NCBI RefSeq assembly: GCF_022678645.1
Contig: NZ_JALBWV010000018.1
Span: 79,761-143,760, forward strand
Length of the DNA: 64,000 bases
Direction of reading: 5' to 3'
Source of the DNA: Saccharopolyspora soli
Lineage (GTDB): Bacteria > Actinomycetota > Actinomycetes > Mycobacteriales > Pseudonocardiaceae
Positions 59,558-64,000 of this stretch are shown here, piece by piece (the stretch's first letter is position 1; each line of letters begins with the position of its first letter). Under the pieces are notes generated by a model, which did not search any database, had not been told where the DNA came from, and worked only from the letters and a program-made list of their open reading frames with translations. A program made the translations under genes and the position numbers.

Positions 59558-60103
59558 ATGACCGCACACGAGCTGACCACCCGCGAATTGGCCGCCACCG
59601 GCGAGCGCGCCGACCTGCTGGAGGCGCTGGCCAAGCAGCGGCACTTCCTGCGCTTCACCACCCGCGAGCTCACCGACGAGCAGGCCGGGCGGCGGACCAC
59701 CGCGAGCGAGCTGTGCCTGGGCGGCCTGATCAAGCACGTCACTGCGGTTGAGCGGAATTGGTCGCGCTTCATCGTGGAGGGCCCGTCGGCGATGGGTGAC
59801 TTCAGCGCCCTGACCGAGGCCGACTTGGCCGAGTGGGCGGACATGTTCCGAATGCTGCCCGGTGAGACGCTGGCCGGTGTGCTGGACGACTACGCCGAGG
59901 TGGCCAGCCGCACGGACGAACTGGTCGCCACCCTGCCCGACCTGAACGCCACCCACCCCCTGCCGAAGGCCCCGTGGTTCGAGCCCGACGCGCACTGGTC
60001 GGCCCGCCGGGTGCTGATGCACATCATCGCCGAAACGGCCCAGCACTCCGGCCACGCCGACATCATCCGAGAATCCCTCGACGGCGCCAAAAGCATGGGC
60101 TGA
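59558..60103 (+). CDS. DinB-family (DUF664) protein
   Basis: 181 residues. 'LLEALAKQRHFLRFTTRELTDEQ', 'LGGLIKHVTAVERNWSRFIVEG' and 'VLMHIIAETAQHSGHADIIRESLDG' show the four-helix DinB/MST fold with the conserved metal-binding histidines (HVTAVE, HIIAETAQH, HADIIRE). Some members are mycothiol- or bacillithiol-dependent transferases. It is the probable target of the divergent WYL regulator and is followed by a terminator. Confidence 0.9.
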   Translation: MTAHELTTRELAATGERADLLEALAKQRHFLRFTTRELTDEQAGRRTTASELCLGGLIKHVTAVERNWSRFIVEGPSAMGDFSALTEADLAEWADMFRMLPGETLAGVLDDYAEVASRTDELVATLPDLNATHPLPKAPWFEPDAHWSARRVLMHIIAETAQHSGHADIIRESLDGAKSMG

Positions 60104-60114
60104 CGAACGACGAA

Positions 60115-60154
60115 GCGCCCCCGGCGACCTCGCACCACGAGGCTCCGGGGGCGC
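60115..60154. terminator. Bidirectional terminator
   Basis: GCGCCCCCGG / CCGGGGGCGC with an inner CCTCG / CGAGG stem lies between the convergent DinB and zinc-finger genes, followed by CTTGCTTTCC. Confidence 0.82.
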
Positions 60155-60204
60155 CTTGCTTTCCGCATCAGGGCAAAGCAACCAAATCGTCTACAAAGGA
60201 CGAT

Positions 60205-60432
60205 TCAGTTCATGGCGTCACGTCGTGCTTTCGCCTCGGCCCAGCAGGTTTCGCAGGTCGGCGCGAGCCACTGGACCTCAGTCGCGATGACGACGCTGAT
60301 GGTCAACCCGCAGAACGTCTCGCGCTCCTGACCGGGGATCGGTGGTCCCGTCGGAGCCATGCCGTGCCGAATGCCTTCGAAGGGCCGCCAGTAAGCAACC
60401 GGCCCCTGCGGCTCCAAACCAGGAAAAAGCAC
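60205..60432 (-). CDS. Small zinc-finger-like protein
   Basis: 75 residues from a GTG at 60432 with CGGAGG seven bases upstream. It has a single Cys ('ETFCGLTISVV') and a C-terminal CxxC ('WLAPTCETCWAEAKARRDA') plus His in 'GIRHGMAP', giving a plausible zinc site. It belongs to the short actinobacterial zinc-finger proteins often encoded beside XRE/DUF397 pairs, as here. Function unknown. Confidence 0.75.
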   Translation of the reverse strand: MLFPGLEPQGPVAYWRPFEGIRHGMAPTGPPIPGQERETFCGLTISVVIATEVQWLAPTCETCWAEAKARRDAMN

Positions 60433-60526
60433 GTCGAAACCTCCGAGAAGTAGGGGGCGACGGCGGCGGTCCCGGCGGGTCGGGGGGTTGCGAGTCGGCC
60501 CCGCCGCCGTCTAGATCAAAAGTAAC

Positions 60527-60563
60527 CCAGAAATATTTCTGGAGGTATTACCTGATCGGGTAA
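60527..60563. promoter_or_regulatory. Two palindromes upstream of the XRE regulator
   Basis: CCAGAAATATTTCTGG (60527-60542) is a perfect 16-bp palindrome; TTACCTGATCGGGTAA (60548-60563) is nearly perfect. Both are AT-rich, lie 47-83 bases before the XRE start and in the gap shared with the zinc-finger gene. Confidence 0.6.
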
Positions 60564-60609
60564 TGATCAATGTGCTAAACCTGAAGCACTTCCCGACCCG
60601 ACACGTGAC

Positions 60610-61485
60610 ATGGGGAACCAGATGGCACCTTCTTCGCCGCCGGTAGCAGCCTGGGAACTCGGCATCCGCCTCCGGGAAGCACGCGAACTGGTTGACCTGA
60701 GCTCGACAGATGCCGCGAAATCCATTGGCATCACGCAGAACTACCTGAGCAACGTCGAACACGGCCGACGCCGTATCGCCGAGGAGAAGCTCGAAAACCT
60801 GCTGACGAACTACGGCGTGTACGAAGACGAACGTAAGGAACTTCTTGCGCTGCGCCGAGCGTCAGACGGAAGCGGCTGGTGGTCGCGCTACAGCGGGCTC
60901 TTCTCACCCGAGTTGGTTCGCTTCTTCGGATACGAGCACGGCGCACACGAGGTCCACACCTACGAAGGCGCCATGATCTCTGGCTTGTTGCAGACCGAGA
61001 AATACTCTCGCGCCGTCCACAGTGGAGACGCCGCTAACCTACGCAAGTCAGAGGTCGAGCGCCGCGTCGAGGCCCGAAGTCGCAGGCAGGAACGCCTCAG
61101 CGGGCCAAATCCCCTGAACGCAACCATTCTCATGACCGAAGGCGCTCTCCGGCAACAGGTCGGCGGACCGGAAATCCTCGCTGAACAACTGGAGCATCTG
61201 CTCGCGCTGATGGCCGAGTATCCGGACACGCTCGACCTCCGGATCATTCCCTTCAGCGCTGGCGCGTACTGCGCACTAGGAAGCTCAACCTTCCATCTGC
61301 TGACGTTCCCGAGCGCTCGCCTCGTGCGCCTCGGCTGGCACGAGACCGTGACCTCGCTGAACCTCGTCGAGAGCGAGCTGAAAATCCACCAGTACAGCGT
61401 CGCGTTCTCCGAGGCGCTGAGCCGCGCAGCGGATCGGGAAGGCTCCAAACAGCTCATTCGCAAGGCGTTGCAGGAGATAACATGA
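60610..61485 (+). CDS. XRE-family regulator with DUF5753 domain
   Basis: 291 residues. Helix-turn-helix 'LGIRLREARELVDLSSTDAAKSIGITQNYLSNVEHGRRRI', then the DUF5753 domain ('VHTYEGAMISGLLQTEKYSRAV', 'RQERLSGPNPLNATILMTEGALRQQVGG', 'DLRIIPFSAGAYCALGSSTFHLLTF'). These proteins regulate development and antibiotic production in Streptomyces and are paired with a DUF397 protein, which follows four bases on. GC content is lower than in the neighbours. Confidence 0.93.
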   Translation: MGNQMAPSSPPVAAWELGIRLREARELVDLSSTDAAKSIGITQNYLSNVEHGRRRIAEEKLENLLTNYGVYEDERKELLALRRASDGSGWWSRYSGLFSPELVRFFGYEHGAHEVHTYEGAMISGLLQTEKYSRAVHSGDAANLRKSEVERRVEARSRRQERLSGPNPLNATILMTEGALRQQVGGPEILAEQLEHLLALMAEYPDTLDLRIIPFSAGAYCALGSSTFHLLTFPSARLVRLGWHETVTSLNLVESELKIHQYSVAFSEALSRAADREGSKQLIRKALQEIT

Positions 61486-61489
61486 ACGA

Positions 61490-61681
61490 GTGTCGGATTT
61501 AGGTGACAACTTAGCCAATGCCAACTGGTTCAAGTCCAGCTACTCGACAAGCTCCCAGGGCTGCGTCGAGGTCGCTCTGGCAACGCCGGTTGTGGGTGTC
61601 CGGGACAGCAAGAACCCACATGGCGGCACTCTGGTCTTCGATCGTCAACAATGGACTACTTTTCTGATGTCAGTCGAGTAG
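61490..61681 (+). CDS. DUF397-domain small protein
   Basis: 63 residues from a GTG at 61490. 'WFKSSYSTSSQGCVEVA' and 'VVGVRDSKNPHGGTLVFDRQQWTTFL' are the diagnostic DUF397 blocks. In these pairs the small protein probably antagonises or is sensed by the preceding XRE regulator. Its last 12 bases overlap, on the opposite strand, the 3' end of the STAND gene. Confidence 0.93.
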   Translation: MSDLGDNLANANWFKSSYSTSSQGCVEVALATPVVGVRDSKNPHGGTLVFDRQQWTTFLMSVE

Positions 61682-63805
61682 TCGATTTTCCAAGCCGTCA
61701 AGGTCTGCACGGACTTCATCGACATCAGGTAGGTGCAGCGCTTCGAGGAGCGCCACTGCTTCCTGCCAGGCATCACGTGCACCACCAAGATCGCCAAGTT
61801 CCTGCAGCGAGGCCCCAAGACCGCGGAGGCTCGCGGCTTCCCCTCGTCGGTGCCCGATTTCATGCTGACGGTCGCGGGCTTTTTTGAAGAAACGCGCCGA
61901 CTCATCGAATCGACCAAGGCGCACATGTGCTTCGGCGATCTTCGCGAGCGCGTTCCCTTCGCCCATCTCTTCACCGACCAACCGCCATGCATCAAGAGAG
62001 TTTCCGAAGTGGTCTATTGCATTCTCTGGAGCGCCTTGATGCAGCTCAATCAGACCTAACGTGAAGTAGATTCCCCCTCTGATGTAACCGTTCCTATACT
62101 GCAACTCCAGCTCGAAGGCTCGATCCATGGGTCCACGAGCTTGCTCAGCAAACCCAACAAGGGCCAGCACCTGACCGAGGGTGACCAGCGACAAGAGCTC
62201 CCCGTTACGATCACCGATGCGTTCGAAAAGTGCAATAGCCCGCCGAGTTTCCCGCACAGAAAGATCGATTTTTGATAGATCGAAATAGGCTATCCCAAGC
62301 TCGTGTTGAAGATTTGCTTGCGCAACTTCGTCACCAACCTCGCGCGCCGCACCAATTCCAATTTCGTAAGCCTCGATCCAGTCTTGAGCATAACCACGAA
62401 GATGAAACAGGACCATAAGTGTGCGAGGTAGCTGCCATGCATGTTCGCGCATGCCCATCGAGGCTGCTTGCTTGGTTGCCGCGCGGAGATTGTGACGCTC
62501 CACTTCCCACCACGCAAAAGCAACATCGTCCGTGTCGAAGGACAATCCCCTGACATCTGACGTGGGAGGCTTCGGCATGAAATACCTTGCGTGCGAGGCC
62601 GTTTGGTGATCCGCAGCTGTGCTGCTGCGGAGGTAGAAGTCGAGCAGGCGGCGCACAGCTGCGTGGCGGTTGTCGGTCGATTCGTCTACCGCCGCGCACT
62701 CGGCCGCATAGGCGCGCAGGAGGTCGTGGAAGCGGTAGCGGCCTTGCTCTGGTTGTTCGATCAGGTTGGCGCGCAGTAGTTCCGCCAGTGGGCGGCGGAG
62801 GTCTCGCCTGGTTCTGTCGGCGAGTGCGGCCACCGCTTCCAGGCTGATGTCCGGGCCGGTTGGGAGGCCCAACAGGCGGAACAGCCTGGCCGCTTCGGCG
62901 GAAAGGGAGCGGTAGGACCAGGAGAACACCGCTCGGACTCCGGTTTCGCCGCCCGCGTCCAGGGCGTCGAGGCGTTCTCGTTCGTTCCGCAGTTCTTCGA
63001 CCAGTTCGTCCAGTGGGAAGTCCGCGAACTCCGCTGCTCGGACCGCCACCATGCCCAGTGCGAGGGGGAGTCCCGCGCAGTGCGACACGATTTCCGCCAC
63101 CGCTTCCGGTTCCTCGGACAACCGGACTTCGCCCAGGTAGTGCACCAACAGCTCGCGGGATTCCGGTTCGGTCAGCACGGTGAGCGCCAGGCGAGTCGCG
63201 CCCTCCCGAACCGCCAGGTCGTCGAGGCGGTTCCGGCTCGTCACCAGGACCAGGCAACTTGGCGTGCCCGGTAGCAAGGCACGCACCTGGTCGGCCGTTC
63301 GGGCGTTGTCGAGGAGGACGAGCATTCGCTTGTCGTGCACGAGACTTCGGAACATCGCGGCTCGCGCGTCGTCGCTGGGCGGGATGCGTTCCGGCTCGAC
63401 GTCCAGGGCCGTCAGGAAGAGACCGAGGGCTTCGTTGGGCGTCATCGGTTCAGCGATCGGGTCGAATCCGCGCAGGTTGACGTACAGTTCGCCGTCCGGG
63501 AAGCGGTCGCGCACCTGATGCGCCCAGTGCACCGCGAGCGTCGACTTGCCCACCCCGGCCGTGCCGTCGATGGTCGACAGCAGCACCACGCCTTCGGTCT
63601 GCGCGCTCGCCAGCAGCGTCGTCAGCATGTCCTGCTCGACCGCGCGGTTCACGAAATGCCGCGTCGCGCCGGGAAGTTGTCGCGGGATCATCGAATCGGT
63701 CGTGCCGTGGAAGTGCACGTCGCCGTGGATCGCACCCGCCTGCACCACCGAGCCCTGCACCGGCGCAGCCACCTCGTTGCCGACGTTCTCCGGCTTCTCG
63801 CCCAC
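61670..63805 (-). CDS. NB-ARC/TPR STAND ATPase
   Basis: 711 residues from a GTG at 63805. A short N-terminal segment (about 8-34, 'GNEVAAPVQGSVVQAGAIHG' and following HVHF-type strand) precedes the NB-ARC ATPase: Walker A GTAGVGKS (81-88), Walker B 'MLVLLD' (161-166), GLPLA box, and a winged-helix 'FRLLGLPTGPDISLEAVAALAD'. From about residue 410 to the end is a TPR array ('ALFERIGDRNGELLSLVTLGQVLALVG' etc.). No DNA-binding or effector domain is fused. The TPR half is encoded in DNA of clearly lower GC. STAND proteins are signal-triggered switches; regulator or defence roles are both possible. Confidence 0.88.
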   Translation of the reverse strand: MGEKPENVGNEVAAPVQGSVVQAGAIHGDVHFHGTTDSMIPRQLPGATRHFVNRAVEQDMLTTLLASAQTEGVVLLSTIDGTAGVGKSTLAVHWAHQVRDRFPDGELYVNLRGFDPIAEPMTPNEALGLFLTALDVEPERIPPSDDARAAMFRSLVHDKRMLVLLDNARTADQVRALLPGTPSCLVLVTSRNRLDDLAVREGATRLALTVLTEPESRELLVHYLGEVRLSEEPEAVAEIVSHCAGLPLALGMVAVRAAEFADFPLDELVEELRNERERLDALDAGGETGVRAVFSWSYRSLSAEAARLFRLLGLPTGPDISLEAVAALADRTRRDLRRPLAELLRANLIEQPEQGRYRFHDLLRAYAAECAAVDESTDNRHAAVRRLLDFYLRSSTAADHQTASHARYFMPKPPTSDVRGLSFDTDDVAFAWWEVERHNLRAATKQAASMGMREHAWQLPRTLMVLFHLRGYAQDWIEAYEIGIGAAREVGDEVAQANLQHELGIAYFDLSKIDLSVRETRRAIALFERIGDRNGELLSLVTLGQVLALVGFAEQARGPMDRAFELELQYRNGYIRGGIYFTLGLIELHQGAPENAIDHFGNSLDAWRLVGEEMGEGNALAKIAEAHVRLGRFDESARFFKKARDRQHEIGHRRGEAASLRGLGASLQELGDLGGARDAWQEAVALLEALHLPDVDEVRADLDGLENRLLD

Positions 63806-63874
63806 GCTTCCCCCAAAACCCGCGGATCAACATCCACCCTGGCACGCAACCCGCAAACACCGCCACCTCGGGTC

Positions 63875-64000
63875 GGGGGGGGGGGGGAACCCGGGCCCCC
63901 CCCGGGGGGGGGGCCCCCCCCCCCCCGCCGGGGGGGGGGGGGGCCGGGGGGGGTAATCAAAAGAGACGGGGGGCGCCGGGGGAAGTGGTTGTGTGGGGGG
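63875..64000. other. Poly-G/C end sequence, probable artefact
   Basis: From 63875 the sequence is almost entirely runs of G or C, then a short mixed stretch with GGGGGG tracts. It resembles the tract at 27160-27330 and probably marks a low-quality contig end. No feature should be called here. Confidence 0.8.

Noticed and set aside
61670..63805. AfsR/SARP-type regulator
   Set aside because: NB-ARC and TPR are present, but the N-terminus has no Trans_reg_C/BTAD DNA-binding region, so it is called a STAND ATPase only.

Overview
The window is high-GC actinomycete DNA with dense GTG and ATG starts behind GGAGG-type ribosome sites. The gene set (DUF397 and XRE/DUF5753 pairs, PonA/INO1 locus, HMwFabG/thiolase locus, branched-chain keto-acid dehydrogenase, TetR/PadR/WYL regulators, SARP/BTAD regulator, two GT87 mannosyltransferases) fits a Pseudonocardiaceae-type chromosome such as Saccharopolyspora. 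That taxon is an inference from gene content. No rRNA, tRNA, CRISPR array, integrase or transposase was seen.

Layout. 1-2 kb: polar amino-acid ABC transporter operon. 2.5-8.2 kb: secreted EEP-fold nuclease/phosphatase, VanW protein, GroES-like protein, NHLRC2-like thioredoxin. 8.2-12.9 kb: aminoglycoside-phosphotransferase-like kinase, ArsR/SRPBCC pair with a visible operator, HIT protein, pyrophosphatase-like protein, a 28-aa membrane microprotein, and an AAA ATPase in an AT-rich setting. 13.1-20.7 kb: acyl-CoA metabolism block (CaiB/BaiF, thiolase, HMwFabG, MaoC, TetR, SCP2, acyl-CoA dehydrogenase) carrying a shared palindromic operator at two promoters. 20.9-26.1 kb: small proteins and the keto-acid dehydrogenase operon. 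26.5-31 kb: tandem GPP34 proteins separated by a poly-G/C tract that looks like an assembly artefact, an M20 peptidase, and a small ABC exporter. 31.4-38.7 kb: cell-envelope block syntenic with M. tuberculosis Rv0046c-Rv0051 (GT87 protein, PonA, DUF5318, PadR, INO1). 38.9-48.4 kb: DGPF/ECF42 sigma pair, two diguanylate cyclases, GT87 enzyme, two secreted proteins, AI-2E-type permease.

48.6-53.9 kb holds the most interesting system. A sensor kinase and NarL-type regulator are followed by three small paralogous peptides that share an AE(M/L)LPxREAL leader and a Gly/Asn/Ala-rich core. Next come a membrane M50 metalloprotease with a PqqD-like N-terminal domain and a SARP/BTAD activator. Three GTGACG repeats at exact 11-bp spacing lie upstream of the first peptide, as expected for a SARP operator, and strong hairpins separate the precursors from the protease. 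This looks like a compact ribosomal-peptide (RiPP-like) cluster that I cannot assign to a named class.

54-64 kb: PtsI with a DasR-type site over its start codon, a glutaredoxin, an MMPL remnant, TetR and WYL regulators, a DinB protein, a zinc-finger/XRE/DUF397 group, and an NB-ARC/TPR STAND protein whose C-terminal half has a clearly lower GC content. The window ends in poly-G/C sequence that is probably not genomic. Several intergenic repeats recur: a structured family of about 150 bp at 3.2, 6.2, 43.1 and 50.5 kb, and a palindrome at 6.1 and 17.2 kb.
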